Notes under the pieces: model-generated
What the model was told of the DNA's origin: nothing
Seen by the model: only the letters and a program-made list of their open reading frames with translations
Databases searched by the model: none
In this document: piece by piece, positions 23,319 through 34,423 of the stretch
Numbering within the stretch: position 1 is the stretch's first letter
Layout: each line of letters opens with the position of its first letter
Translations under genes and position numbers: made by a program
Source: Adiantum capillus-veneris
Lineage: Eukaryota; Streptophyta; Polypodiopsida; Polypodiales; Pteridaceae
Direction of reading: 5' to 3'
Length of the DNA stretch: 62,000 bases
Assembly: GCA_014529385.2 (NCBI GenBank)
Contig: CM043944.1
Span: forward strand, 59,779,268-59,841,267

Positions 23319-24118
23319 TGTTAGGAAATAAGACGTAGCTAAATAGATAATTGAGTAGATTACTTAATGGAGAGAGACAGATTTACATACACGAGATTAT
23401 AGAGTAGAGAGAGAGAGAGAGTACACACGATATACGTGGTTCACCCAATGTGGGCTACGTCCACGGGAAAGCAGCCACTCAATGGCTTTAGTACTTCAAA
23501 ACAAGAAGTAATTTACAAAGGGATTATACCCTTAATGGAGCTCCCGCCTTGCTTCACTCTCACCACCTCACACTCACCTTGTTGCATCAACTTCACACTA
23601 TGAAATGTGTGTAGAAATGGCCTCCTTTTATAGGCCAAAAGGGCTGCCCTCTCTTATGAGAGACAGCCATGTGTAGCCGCCCTTGTGCGAATAAGTCCAA
23701 ATCAGACCCTCCAATCCGCCCATGTGTGGCCGCCCTTGAGAAAACAAGTCCGCTTTTGAATTCGGCCACCGGCCACCGGCCATTGACTTCCAACCACCGG
23801 CCACCGGCCATTGACTTCCGACCACCGGCCATCGGCCATTGACTACCGGCCAACCGAATGGTTGTTTTCCGACCACTTTCCGGCCGCCGTCCGGCCATAA
23901 TATTCCGGCGAAAAAGAATATTCCGGCGAAAAAAAAGTCTCCGGGGCCTCTGCCCCCGAGGCCTTTAAAGTTGCCCCTGATTCTTGTCCATGAAAATTTT
24001 GGTTTCTTATGAGTGATTTTCCTTCACGCACGATGGCTTCTCCTCATAATGGGGGCCTTACAAATGTGCGCTTTTACCACAAAAAATTACAAGGGTAAAT
24101 CAGGCTCCATACTTAACA
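23319..24118 (-). repeat. Copia 1 5' LTR
   Basis: 800 bp. As the upstream LTR of the element it would hold the promoter. It contains the GA tract, the CGGCCACCGGCCATTGACTT minisatellite and two ATTCCGGCGAAAAA copies. Confidence 0.93.
23624..23634 (-). promoter_or_regulatory. Putative TATA box of copia 1
   Basis: The minus strand reads CCTATAAAAGG inside the 5' LTR, within a near-palindromic GGCCTATAAAAGGAGGCC. The same element is present in all four LTRs. The call rests on motif and position only. Confidence 0.6.
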
Positions 24119-24123
24119 ACATC
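24119..24123. repeat. Copia 1 target-site duplication (ACATC), right
   Basis: Matches 18508-18512. Confidence 0.9.
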
Positions 24124-24555
24124 AACTAGTACTTGAAGTCAGAAGCACCATCAAAGAATGTTACTATGGGCATGTACGCCAGAATCATGTTCCCGCCTTC
24201 GCATTACATGCGAACATTCAAGGAGGCACTCATGAAAGGATTTTTCGAGATGGATTCTACCATCTTCAACCCAATGACAAAGGAACTGCAAGCACAACAT
24301 ATTGCCTATCAAAGCACACTACTAAACAATCCACTCAGAGATTTATCAGCCAAGGCAGACATCATGGCCACAACAAAAAAGGTCAATAAAGTCCTCACAA
24401 CCTTCTACAACTTTCACGAGGATGTGCAATGGCTAGGAAGGGGGCAGTGTTTGGCTAATATAGCTTACGAGCACCCTCCTAGTCGGACACACATTTTTAG
24501 AGCCAAAATTTTGAAATATTGTATCATATTTTTTCGAGAACCATGTAAATTTTGA
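24124..24555 (+). pseudogene. Coding-like remnant, right half
   Basis: After a TAG at 24127 the frame is open to 24555 (about 141 codons), with text such as MGMYARIMFPPSHYMRTFKE and LSAKADIMATTKKVNKVLTT. It has no native ATG at its 5' end and continues the frame of 18378-18512 across the copia insertion. A GGGGGCAG tract at 24439-24446 followed by TGTTTGG might be a polypurine tract with an LTR start, in which case this would be the tail of an older retroelement. Protein family not recognised. Confidence 0.45.
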
Positions 24556-25045
24556 TCTATGAGATACAAACTTCTGAGATGTAATGTCTGATGATGGCCA
24601 TTTTGAAAGCGGGTGCCCTAGGTATAAAGGTCAATGGCCTTAGTTTGAAAGACATCATTCTTTGGATAAAAGAGAGCTCTATTGTACAAATTGTGAAGCG
24701 ACTACTCTGCTCAAATTTGTAATCAATTGTTCTCATGATTGGGTACGTAATCCAAATTTGATTCTAAAAATTGGATTGTGTTTCTTGTCTCTCTCTCTTT
24801 CTTTAAGTGTAAGCACACTAAGTTCTATTATAGTTTGTACCTTTTTGTTTGGGAGCCTTATCTTCAAATTTAAGGGCTTAAATCACTTTTTTTAAACAAT
24901 TTGACCATAGAAGAGCGTCATTAGACCTTCGTGTGACATGTTTGGGCTATTCTGTTGTAGTTTTGTCACCTGGTAAATGATGGATCGGGATTGTGGTACC
25001 TTGTCACATTGCTGCCAGACTTTGTAGACTTGTTCCCTTAGGCCT
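24556..25045. other. Short non-coding spacer between the two copia elements
   Basis: AT-rich, with a small interrupted CT tract near 24790. Apart from a possible old LTR I see nothing specific. Confidence 0.5.
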
Positions 25046-25050
25046 AATAT
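25046..25050. repeat. Copia 2 target-site duplication (AATAT), left
   Basis: AATAT precedes the LTR start TGTTACG and recurs at 30598-30602. Confidence 0.88.
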
Positions 25051-25140
25051 TGTTACGAAATAAAACGTAGCTAAATAGATTTTTGCGTAGATTACTTAAT
25101 GGAGAGAGATAGATTTCACACACAAGAGATTATAGAGTAG

Positions 25141-25194
<54 letters not shown>

Positions 25195-25818
25195 CACACG
25201 ATATACGTAAAACACCCAATGTGGGCTACGTCCACGGGAAAGCAGCCACTCAATGGCTTTAGCACTTCAAAAGAAGAAGTAGTTTACAAAGGGATTAAAC
25301 CCTTAATAGAGCTTCCGCCTTGCTTCACTCTCACCACCTCACACTCACCTTGTTGCATCAACTTCACACTCTAAAATGTGTGTAGAAATGGCCTCCTTTT
25401 ATAGGCCAAAAGGGCTGCCCTCTCTTATGAGAGGCAGCCATGTGTAGCCGCCCTTGTGCGAATAAGTCCAAATCGGACCCTCCAATCCGCCCATGTGTGG
25501 CCGTCCTTGAGAAGACAAGTCCGCATTTGAATTCGGCCACCGGCCACCGACCATTGACTTCCGATCACCCGCCACCGGCCACTGGCCATTGACTACCGGC
25601 CACCGGCCAACCGACCGGTTGTTTTCCGACCACTTTTCGGCCGCCGTCCGGCCATAATATTCCCCTAAAGTTGCCCCTGATTCTTGTCCGTGAAAATTTT
25701 GGTTCCCGGTGAGTGATTTTCCTTCACGCACGATGGCTTCTCCTCATAATGGGGGCCTTACAAATGTGTGCTTTTACCACATAAAATTACAAAGGTAAAT
25801 CAAGCTCCATACTTAACA
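25051..25818 (-). repeat. Copia 2 3' LTR
   Basis: 768 bp, with an expanded (GA)n tract at 25143-25191. It lacks a segment of about 37 bp with two TTCCGGCGAAAAA copies that its partner retains, and has the minisatellite in a shorter, rearranged form. Confidence 0.92.
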
Positions 25819-25829
25819 ATCTCCCACTT
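25819..25829 (-). other. Copia 2 polypurine tract
   Basis: The minus strand reads AAGTGGGAGAT next to the 3' LTR, identical to copy 1. Confidence 0.85.
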
Positions 25830-25878
25830 GGAGACTGATCTCCAAACCAAACCTGTGACTGCTTTCCATTCTGGCTTC

Positions 25879-28800
25879 TTATCCTTGAATGTCGATTGAA
25901 GATGAGCAAAAGCTCAACTTCTCCTTGTTGACCACCTTTGTAAACATGTCTGCAGGATTTTCACTTGTATGCACCTTTCCTAGCTTTAGTTGTCCCTCTT
26001 CCAAAAGAGTGCGTATGAAGTGATATCTCACCTCAATGTGCTTTGTCCTTGAATGAAAGGCTGAGTTCTTCGCAAGATGGATAGCACTTTGGCTATCACT
26101 GTACAAGACACAATTGTCTTGTTTGAATCCAAGCTCTTCTAAGAATCTGTGAAGCAACAGAATTTCTTTGCTTGCCTCCGTCATTGCTACATACTCTGCT
26201 TCCGTGGTAGAAAGTGAAACCACTTTCTGCAGCTTTGAAGCCCAGCTTATTGCTGTGCCTCCAACCCTGAACACGCAGCCAGTAGTGCTCCTTCGAGTAT
26301 CTTTGTCGCCTGCCATATCTGCATCAACATACCCTTCTAGAAAAATATCAGTTCCTCCAAAATACAAAGCATTTGTTGTTGTCTCTTTTAGATACCTAAG
26401 TATCCACTTCACAGCTTGCCAATGCTCTTTACCTGGGTTGTCCATGAACCTACTCACAACTCCCACTGCATGTGCAATGTCTGGCCTTGTCCAGACCATA
26501 GCATACATTAGAGAACCTACCACTGCAGCATATGCAACTTTAGACATATAGGCTATCTCCTCTTGTGTCTTTGGACAAATATCCTTCGTTAGTTTAAAAT
26601 GACCAGCCAAAGGTGTAGAAACTGGTTTTGCATTTTGCATTGCAAACCTTTCTAGTACCTTCTTGATGTAATCTTCTTGAGATAGCTTTATTGTCTTCTT
26701 CGTCCTGTCCCTTGATATTTTCATACCAAGTATCCTCTTTGCAGCACCTAAATCTTTCATTGAAAAAGATTTAGACAACTCCTCTTTTAGGTCTTTGATG
26801 TCCTGCATGTTAGCACTTGCAATCAACATGTCATCAAAATACAACATTAGGATGATGAATTTCCCATTTCCCAAATTCTTCGTGTAGACGCAGTGATCCG
26901 AGTTGCATCTTGTGAATCCATGATCCAACATCCATCGATCAAACTTCAAGTACCATTGTCTGGATGCTTGCTTTAAACCATACAAGCTCTTCTTTAATCT
27001 GCAAACCATTTTCTCCTTACCTTTTACTTCATACCCCTTTGGTTGAAGCATGTAGATTTCCTCCTCTAAGTCACCGTGAGGGAATTCCGTATTGACATCC
27101 ATTTGCTCGAGATTTAAATCATGAGCAGCCACAAGGCTTAAGACAAGCCTAATTGAGTTCATTTTTACAACAGGAGAAAATATTTCATTGAAGTCAATAC
27201 CTTTCTTTTGAGAAAACCCTTTTACCGCAAGCCTAAACTTGTACCTTTTCTTCCCACCTTCTTCTTCCTTCACCTTGTACACCCATTTGTATTGAAGTGC
27301 CCGCTTACCTTTAGGCAACTCAACCAACTCCCATGTTTGGTTGCGATGTAGTGAGTCCATCTCCACTTGCATGCTCTTCGTCCATTCTTCTTTGGATTCA
27401 TGTTGCATAGCTTCTTCGTATGATTCCGGCTCTCCAGAATCTGAGATCAAGAGATGGTTGAAGGAAGGAACAAACCGCTCTGGAGGTCTACTTGCTCTTG
27501 TAGATCTTTGGGGAATAGGTTGAGGCTCCTCATTTGGTTGACGTTGTTGCACATTGTCACCGTTTGCAGTCCTTGAGTCTTCACCGTCCTCAAGCTCCAT
27601 GTACTCATCACCTGTTTCTTTTGTTTGTTTTCTTTCCAAGTAATCTTTGTACATATTTTATTCGTTAAAAATTACATCCCTACTCCTTAAGATTTTACCA
27701 TCTTTAGGATTCCATAGGCGATACCAAAAGTCACCTTCTCCATAGCCAATGAAGAAACACTTTTTGGACTTTGCATCTAGCTTTGATCTTAGGCTTCTAT
27801 CTATGTGCATGAAAGCCTCACACCCAAACACGTTGAGAAATGGATAATTCACCGGTTCTCTCCATGCTTCTTCTGGAACTCCCCCATCCAATGCCGTTGA
27901 GGGTGACCGGTTGATTAAGTACACAGAGGTACTTACAGCTTCCGCCCAAAGCTCAAGCGGTAGGCCTGCATGTAGCCGCATGCTTCGTGCTCGCTCCATG
28001 ATTGTCATGTTCAGCCTTTTCGAAATACCATTTTGTTGAGGTGTCCTTGGGGTTGTCCTTTGCCTCCGAATGCCATTGCTAGCACAAAAGCTTTCAAAAG
28101 CTTGGCTGCAATATTCACCTCCATTGTCGGATCTGAGGCATTTAACCTTGGTACTTGTTTCATTCTCTACAAAGGCTTTCCACCTTTGAAATATGGAAAA
28201 TACATCGGATTTATTCTTCATGACATAAACCCATGTTTTTCTAGTCGCATCGTCTATGAATGTTACATAGTACAATGAGCCACCAAGTGATGGTGTACTT
28301 GCTGGACCCCAAACATCAGAATGAACCAACTCAAGTTTTTAATTTTTTCTTTCATTTCCCGATTTTTTAAATTTTACCCTCTTTTGTTTACCATAAACAC
28401 AATCTTCACAGAACTCTAAGTCCACTTCTTTCAAACCTGGTAGAAGCTTCTTTGTTTGAAGGATTTGCATTCCTTTGGCACTCATATGCCCAAGTCGATA
28501 GTGCCACACCGCACTATCAGCTTCTGTAGTTGCTGCACAAGCTGAAGGTTGCATGCTAATAGTACACAAGTAAAGTGTACCGAACTTTTCTCCCTTGGCA
28601 ACCACCAAAGATCCCTTTGAGATCTTCCACCGTTTGTTTCCGAATGCAATGTTGTGACCTTCATCGTTCAATTGTCCTGTAGAGATCAAATTTTTGCGAA
28701 GGGAAGGAACATGCCTAACATCTTTAAGGTTCCATTCATTTCCGTTAGCAGCTTTGACAGAAACTGTACCTTTGTCGACAATCTCACAAGCTTCATCATC

Positions 28801-29766
28801 TCCCAAGTATACATACCCAAAATTACCTTTGGTGTAGTCTTGGAAATGTTGCTTGTGTGGTGTCGCATGGAATGAAACCCCGGAATCTACTATCCAGGAA
28901 TTAGACACATTGTCTAATGAGAGAATTAGAGCATCTTGCTCTACTTTACCTGCCACATTGGCCTCCGATGTTGGCTTGTTGTCTTGAAACTCTGTCTCCT
29001 TCTTCTTCTTGGACCAGCAATCCTTCTTGACGTGGCCCTTCTTGCCGCAGTTCCAACATTCAAGAACTGACCTTGTGCGTGACTTTCTCCGTCTTGAGCG
29101 ATCATGACCCTTTTGGTTTTTGAACCTCTCCTTAGGCCTTCCTCTTGTTTCTACTGACAATGCAGCACTTGATGATTCTCATGTGCTTCTCCTTCGCATT
29201 TCCTCTCTTAGGAGAACACCCACAACATCATCAAACTTAAGAGTATTTGTGCCAGAAATAGAATTACTTACAGCCATCACAAGGCTGTCCCAACTATCCG
29301 GTAGAGATGATAGTATAAGGAAAGCTCGCACTTCGTCATCGAAATTGATTTTCACCGATCGAAGTTGACTTATGTTTGCGTTAAAGTTATTTAGGTGTTC
29401 TGCAACTGAACCATTCTCCGCCATCTTTAGATTGAACAAGCGCTTCATAAGAAATACCTTATTGGATGCCGATGGTTTCTCGTAGAAGTCGTCAAGTGAC
29501 TTCATCAAGTCCTCCGTGGTCTTCATCTCCGAAACATTGAAGGCCACCGTTGACGCTAAGCTGAACCGGATTGTTCCCAGTGCCTTTCGATCAAGGACAA
29601 TCCATGCTTCATCTGCCATCGTTGCGGGCTTCTTTGTAAGACCGCCTAGTGGTAAATAGAGATCCTTCTGGTAGAGATAGTCTTCAATCTGCATCTTCCA
29701 ATGTTGGTAGTTTTTGCCGTTGAACTTCTCAATCTTGAGCTTCCCTTCCTCCACCATAACTCCCAC
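25879..29766 (-). pseudogene. Copia 2 gag-pol polyprotein, three in-frame stops
   Basis: One frame of 1296 codons shows the same domains in the same order as copy 1: Gag, CWNCGKKGHVKKDC knuckle, protease (here DSGV in place of DSGA), GAG-pre-integrase with the FCEDC zinc site intact, integrase core, reverse transcriptase and RNase H. Stops lie at 29179-29181, 28339-28341 and 27658-27660, none shared with copy 1. The reverse transcriptase box is YFDDMLIA, a V-to-F change next to the catalytic aspartates. Both copies therefore decayed independently after insertion, from a parent that was open at these positions. Confidence 0.93.
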
Positions 29767-29812
29767 TCAATTCAAGGAATGCGTTCCTTGAGATAATTTA
29801 GCTATGAGCAAA

Positions 29813-29828
29813 CCTTGCTCTGATACCA
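29813..29828 (-). other. Copia 2 primer-binding site
   Basis: The minus strand reads TGGTATCAGAGCAAGG, as in copy 1. Confidence 0.9.
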
Positions 29829-29830
29829 GT

Positions 29831-29915
29831 TGTTAGGAAATAAAACGTAGCTAAATAGATTTTTGAGTAGATTACTTAATGGAGAGAGATAGATTTCACA
29901 CACAAGAGATTATAG

Positions 29916-29950
<35 letters not shown>

Positions 29951-30597
29951 CACACGATATACGTAAAACACCCAATGTGGGCTACGTCCACGGGAAAGCA
30001 GCCACTCAATGGCTTTAGCACTTCAAAAGAAGAAGTAGTTTACAAAGGGATTAAACCCTTAATAGAGCTCCCGCCTTGCTTCACTCTCACCACCTCACAC
30101 TCACCTTGTTGCATCAACTTCACACTCTCAAATGTGTGTAGAAATGGCCTCCTTTTATAGGCCAAAAGGGCTGCCCTCTCTTATGAGAGGCGGCCATGTG
30201 TAGCCGCCCTTGTGCGAATAAGTCCAAATCGGACCCTCCAATCCGCCCATGTGTGGCCGTCCTTGAGAAGACAAGTCCGCATTTGAATTCGGCCACCGGC
30301 CACCGGCCATTGACTTTCGGCCACCGGCCATCGACTACCGGCCACCGGCCAACCGACCGATTGTTTTCCCACCACTTTTCGGCCGCCGTCCGGCCATAAT
30401 ATTCCGGCGAAAAAGAATATTCCGGCGAAAAAAGTCTCGGCCCCTAAAGTTGCCCCTGATTCTTGTCCGTGAAAATTTTGGTTTCCGGTGAGTGATTTTC
30501 CTTCACGCACGATGGCTTCTCCTCATAATGGGGGCCTTACAAATGTGTGCTTTTACCACAGAAAATTACAAGGGTAAATCAAGCTCCATACTTAACA
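29831..30597 (-). repeat. Copia 2 5' LTR
   Basis: 767 bp, with a (GA)n tract at 29919-29948, the TATA-like CCTATAAAAGG on the minus strand and two ATTCCGGCG copies. Confidence 0.92.
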
Positions 30598-30602
30598 AAT
30601 AT
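30598..30602. repeat. Copia 2 target-site duplication (AATAT), right
   Basis: Matches 25046-25050. Confidence 0.88.
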
Positions 30603-30866
30603 AACTCCCATTAAAGTTTTGTGGCTATCCGAGTCCGTTTGGTCATCAAAATGGTGTGATGTCCAAGAGCGATAAAATAGGACATAGACAGATTTTTTAT
30701 CTAGGAGTGGATGATTTGCTTTTTGAGTTGATGCGCTTGCTTATTAGATTCACTTCTTGAGGATTGAAACCCTCAAAGAGTCTCCATGTCCCATTTGAGT
30801 CACTTCCTCGAGTATCAACATGCGTATGTTAGTGCCAGATAGCTATACTATAGACGTCCGTCACAA

Positions 30867-30868
<2 letters not shown>

Positions 30869-30959
<91 letters not shown>
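30869..30959. repeat. Compound microsatellite (CT)n(CA)n(GA)n
   Basis: About 14 CT, 13 CA and 16 GA units. The CT and GA arms are complementary and could pair as a hairpin around the CA part. Confidence 0.95.
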
Positions 30960-31610
30960 ACTCTCCCTATCCAAGTCCTTGCATGAGGAGTAGTCACAAG
31001 CTTGCTATAGCTTGTAAGCAAACAACATCAACAACCACTAGTTTGACTATATACGCAATAGGTACAATTAAGAGGGTCTCTATGGGTTCTACATGAGGGA
31101 AAATTGCAAAACTTCGGGCGCAAAGATTTAGAGATAAATTGTTTCTTTGGAATTTGCATGCAGTGGCCAAAAAAGTCCTACGTTTAGTGTAATTCCACCA
31201 ATGAGTTTCTAAATTTAACTCTCTAAAATTTAAGTTTAAAAGGTGGAAATTTTTTCAAAATTGCAAGATGTAAGTGGTTTAAATATGCCAAAATTAGTGT
31301 ATTGGCAAATAGACTTGCATCATTATATATGACGACTAACTATAGTATGTGGGTCGGCTATGGGTTTGTAAGCAGAGAGGTGGATGCACTCACCTCTTTG
31401 AAGTCCAATCCTTTTATGCCTCACTTATGACCATGACTATATTTAATAAGAAATAGAGCCCGATTGCTCTCTACAGGGCTTCCTTTCCCATATTCGCTAC
31501 GGGTGTTTGATGTGCTCTCGCATCTCATTAGCAGGTGGGTATCTCCTTCCCCCTTAGCGAGTGATACGGCTTAGGGAGACTGAAGAAACAATCAACAAAG
31601 AGGCAGTCAC

Positions 31611-31611
<1 letters not shown>

Positions 31612-31669
<58 letters not shown>

Positions 31670-31681
31670 GGGGGGGGGGGG
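31612..31681. repeat. (GA)24 followed by a run of about 23 G
   Basis: Direct reading. The G run is unusually long and may be a sequencing-difficult spot. Confidence 0.92.
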
Positions 31682-31989
31682 TTTCTCCTTGCCCAAGTCC
31701 TTACTCAAATAGAAGCCAAAAGCTTGTTGTAGCCTATAAGGAGACAAACGCAATAGCCAGCAACTTGTCAACTTAGGCAAAAGGGTCTGCATGACTAAAG
31801 ATAGAGATCTCGCTCTACCATAGGAAGCAAAATTTCAGAACTTTGGGTGCAAAATTGAGAGATAAATTGTGTCTTTGGAGAAAACCTAGGATTAGTGTAA
31901 TCCCATGGATGAATTGTTATTGTTGCTTCTCTAAAGTTTAAATTTGGAAGGTGGAAATGTTTACAAAATTGTAAGATGTAAAGTGATGC

Positions 31990-32640
31990 ACATTGGCAAA
32001 ATGAGTGAGAGGTTTGGGCATGCCTTTTTGCATGCAATGGGATCTCCGTATGGGGAGCCCATTTCATGCAAATAGACATGCCAAAACCCCTCTAATAGAG
32101 GGGCCAAACGACATACCCAAAACTAGGGATTTGGACATTGAAGGGGGGAGGAAAAATAGGGGCAAAAAAACATGAGCATGAGGGATAACCCATGGACTCA
32201 CATGAGCCTTCACATCGACCAATTAAGGCAATAAACTAAGGGTTTTGGGCTAGGGTCAAATAGACATACCAAAACCACTCTAATAAAGAGGCCAAACTCA
32301 TACCTAAAACTAGAGGTTTTGGGATGAGTTTGACCCCTCTATTAGAGGGGTTTCAGGCTACCGTTTGGCCCCTCCATTAGAGAGGTTTTGGCATGCTTAT
32401 TTGCATGCAATGGACTGCCCATTTAGGGAGCCCATTGCATGAAAATAGACATGCCAAAACCCCTCTAACAGAGGGCCCCTCTATAAGAGAGGGTTTGGCA
32501 TGCCTATTTGCATGCAATGGGACCAAAGGCCCCTCTATTAGAGAGGGTTTGGCATGCCTATTTGCATGCAATGAGCTGCCCGTTTGGGGAGCCCATTGCA
32601 TGCAAATGACATGCCAAAACCTCTCTAACAAAGGAGCCGT
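31990..32640. repeat. Foldback (inverted-repeat) cluster
   Basis: A module like CCCCTCTATTAGAGAGG, GTTTGGCATGCCTATTTGC, ATGCAATGGG is repeatedly followed by its own reverse complement. The clearest pairs are arm 32371-32420 with arm 32427-32474 and arm 32530-32580 with arm 32588-32637, each separated by only a few bases. A third, more diverged pair lies at 31996-32100 and a partial one near 32265-32350. Arms of about 45-50 bp would form long hairpins. No ORF belongs to it. Confidence 0.85.
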
Positions 32641-32716
32641 GATGCTGATGTTGATGCAGAATGGTTTTTTAATACATAATATACTTATAATCCTATTGTA
32701 TGCATGTCAGTGTTTA

Positions 32717-33056
32717 CTGTAGATTCACATGTGTGGTATTTTGACAGTGGTGCTACAAAGCACATTACCTCACACCATGATTTGTTCACCTTTCTCGAGT
32801 CTGTCCCTCATGGGAATTGAGTCACTTGTGCCAACAATGCCTCTTATCCGATTCAGGGACTTGGAAAGATTGTGCTTACTATTGCAAAGGGAATTCTTTC
32901 ACACTTGTTGATGCACTGTATGTACTTGGGATCAAGAAGAATCTTTTGTCTGTATCTGCACTTGCTAGACTTGGACTTGTAGTCAAATTTGTGGATGAAA
33001 AATGTACAATTCATGATCTCAGTTTTGAAGCTATTCAACGTGCATTCAAAAGCTAA
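32717..33056 (+). pseudogene. Ty1/copia protease-region fragment
   Basis: The frame reads VWYFDSGATKHITSHHDLF, then after one TGA near 32820 continues ALYVLGIKKNLLSVSALARL and VVKFVDEKCTIHD. This is the aspartic protease (DSGA) and following segment of a copia polyprotein from a different family than the elements at 18-30 kb. No LTRs or other domains are attached, so it is a short relic. Confidence 0.85.
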
Positions 33057-33208
33057 CAACACATTCCCAAGCTTCAATGCTTACATAACAAACTCAACAT
33101 GTAACCATATAGGACATGATGAGGGTAAATAGGGACACATGCTCTATAGTTTGTAACACTATGTGCTACCCAAAGAAAAAAGAGAGTGGCGGTGAGAGGG
33201 CTATGACA

Positions 33209-34207
33209 ATTTTATTTTTTATTTTTGCAGAACTCACAATATTGAGTGAATTGTATTAATATCATCCAAAAAAATGACAACCAAGACCATGCTCAACCGA
33301 ACCATGGCCACCATCATAACCAGCATAGCACAAAAAGAAGCAAGACTACATCAGAAGGTGCCACATATAACACAAGGGCTGCCACTCCGTTGTGAATCCC
33401 CTCCTCGTTGAGACCACAAAGTACATCGGCTAGAGAGGGAGCCACCCTCAGAGATGACTCAAATCAAACTTATCAAACGAGGAGTAAGGCCGCATATGGG
33501 CAGAGCTAGGCTGATACATCACCACGAGGTACCATCAGACAAAGCCCTCCTCTAAGGAGCATGAGGGTGATGCCGAGACAATCCGAGCCAGCAACCAACC
33601 ACCACCGAACCTCCACTAACTTGGCTTTAAGGGGGGCCAAACCCCATTAAAAGATACCCACTGGTGCCACCTCGCAGTCGAGAGCTGCCACCGCTCGACT
33701 CCATTACGCCAGGCCACACTAGAACCACCCTTAAGTTTCGCAACATCCACCAGTTGAAACCACCACAGTGCAACCACACACAGAACGCTCACCATCACCA
33801 AATCATCAGATACACACCTCCAAGGCCTATCCCCAAGTAGAAGGGCCCCATAGCAACAACCATCCGTACTTGGCAAACAGAACTGCTTCTGACGGAAGCG
33901 GGGTAGCCGCCATACCCTTGTGGCAAAAATAGGCCATGTCCCTGAGCTTCAAGCTCCACCAAGGCACAGGCAGCCGGACGCCTACTCCCCGGAGGTGCCC
34001 CTGTCTGTGAACAATAGATCCCCCCACCAAGTGGCCACAGCGCATGTAGCCGCGCTGAACCAAGTACCCACCTCACCCAAGACCCCCATACGAACCACCA
34101 TAAGGGGCCCCACCCTGCGTGCACTCGTTGGAGCTGTCCCAAGCCAGCAGTCGGCAGCTAGGGTTTGAAGCCTCTCCGCCAGGTGTTGCAAAGACAGTTC
34201 TTCTTGA
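33209..34207 (-). mobile_element. Retroposed insertion (truncated LINE or non-autonomous non-LTR element)
   Basis: GGCTATGACA at 33199-33208 recurs at 34208-34217 as a target duplication. Read on the minus strand, the unit ends in an A-rich tail (GCAAAAATAAAAAATAAAAT) just before the left copy, preceded by GATGATATTAATACAATTC, which resembles L1-like 3' ends. The body is GC-rich with open but unrecognised frames on both strands (for example 33795-34142 minus). I cannot identify a reverse transcriptase, so it may be a 5'-truncated LINE or a non-autonomous derivative. Confidence 0.55.
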
Positions 34208-34386
34208 GGCTATGACATTTCATATCAATACTCAAAACAAAAGCCATTTTTTTAACGATGAAAACCCCAATAGAGCTTATGCTAAAATCAATGATATTTA
34301 CATAGATCTATAACTAAAACACTCATTTTTTACCTTGAAAATTGAGGTTACTGAAACTTTAGCTCATAAAAGTATACTAGGTACAA

Positions 34387-34388
<2 letters not shown>

Positions 34389-34423
<35 letters not shown>

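Larger units (their letters stand above)
18513..24118 (-). mobile_element. Ty1/copia LTR retrotransposon, copy 1
   Basis: A complete 5.6-kb element in minus orientation: LTRs at 18513-19303 and 23319-24118 (TG...CA ends), ACATC target duplication, a primer-binding site matching initiator methionine tRNA (23301-23316), a polypurine tract (19304-19314) and one gag-pol frame in the copia order protease, integrase, reverse transcriptase, RNase H. It is closely related to the element at 25051-30597, with the same orientation but different target duplications, so they are separate insertions and not a tandem duplication. Three stops in gag-pol make it non-autonomous. Confidence 0.95.
25051..30597 (-). 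mobile_element. Ty1/copia LTR retrotransposon, copy 2
   Basis: A second complete 5.5-kb element of the same family on the minus strand, with LTRs 25051-25818 and 29831-30597, AATAT target duplication, primer-binding site at 29813-29828 and polypurine tract at 25819-25829. It begins 927 bp after copy 1 ends. The gag-pol frame aligns with copy 1 over its whole length but has three different stops. Confidence 0.95.
30603..31985. other. Non-coding interval with microsatellites
   Basis: No gene is supported. It holds a compound (CT)n(CA)n(GA)n at 30869-30959 and (GA)n(G)n at 31612-31681. A phrase of about 90 bp near 31100-31290 (AGATAAATTGTTTCTTTGG, then AATTTAAGTTTAAAAGG and GTGGAAATTTTTTCAAAATT) recurs with changes at about 31855-31985, indicating an old duplication. 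Confidence 0.6.
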
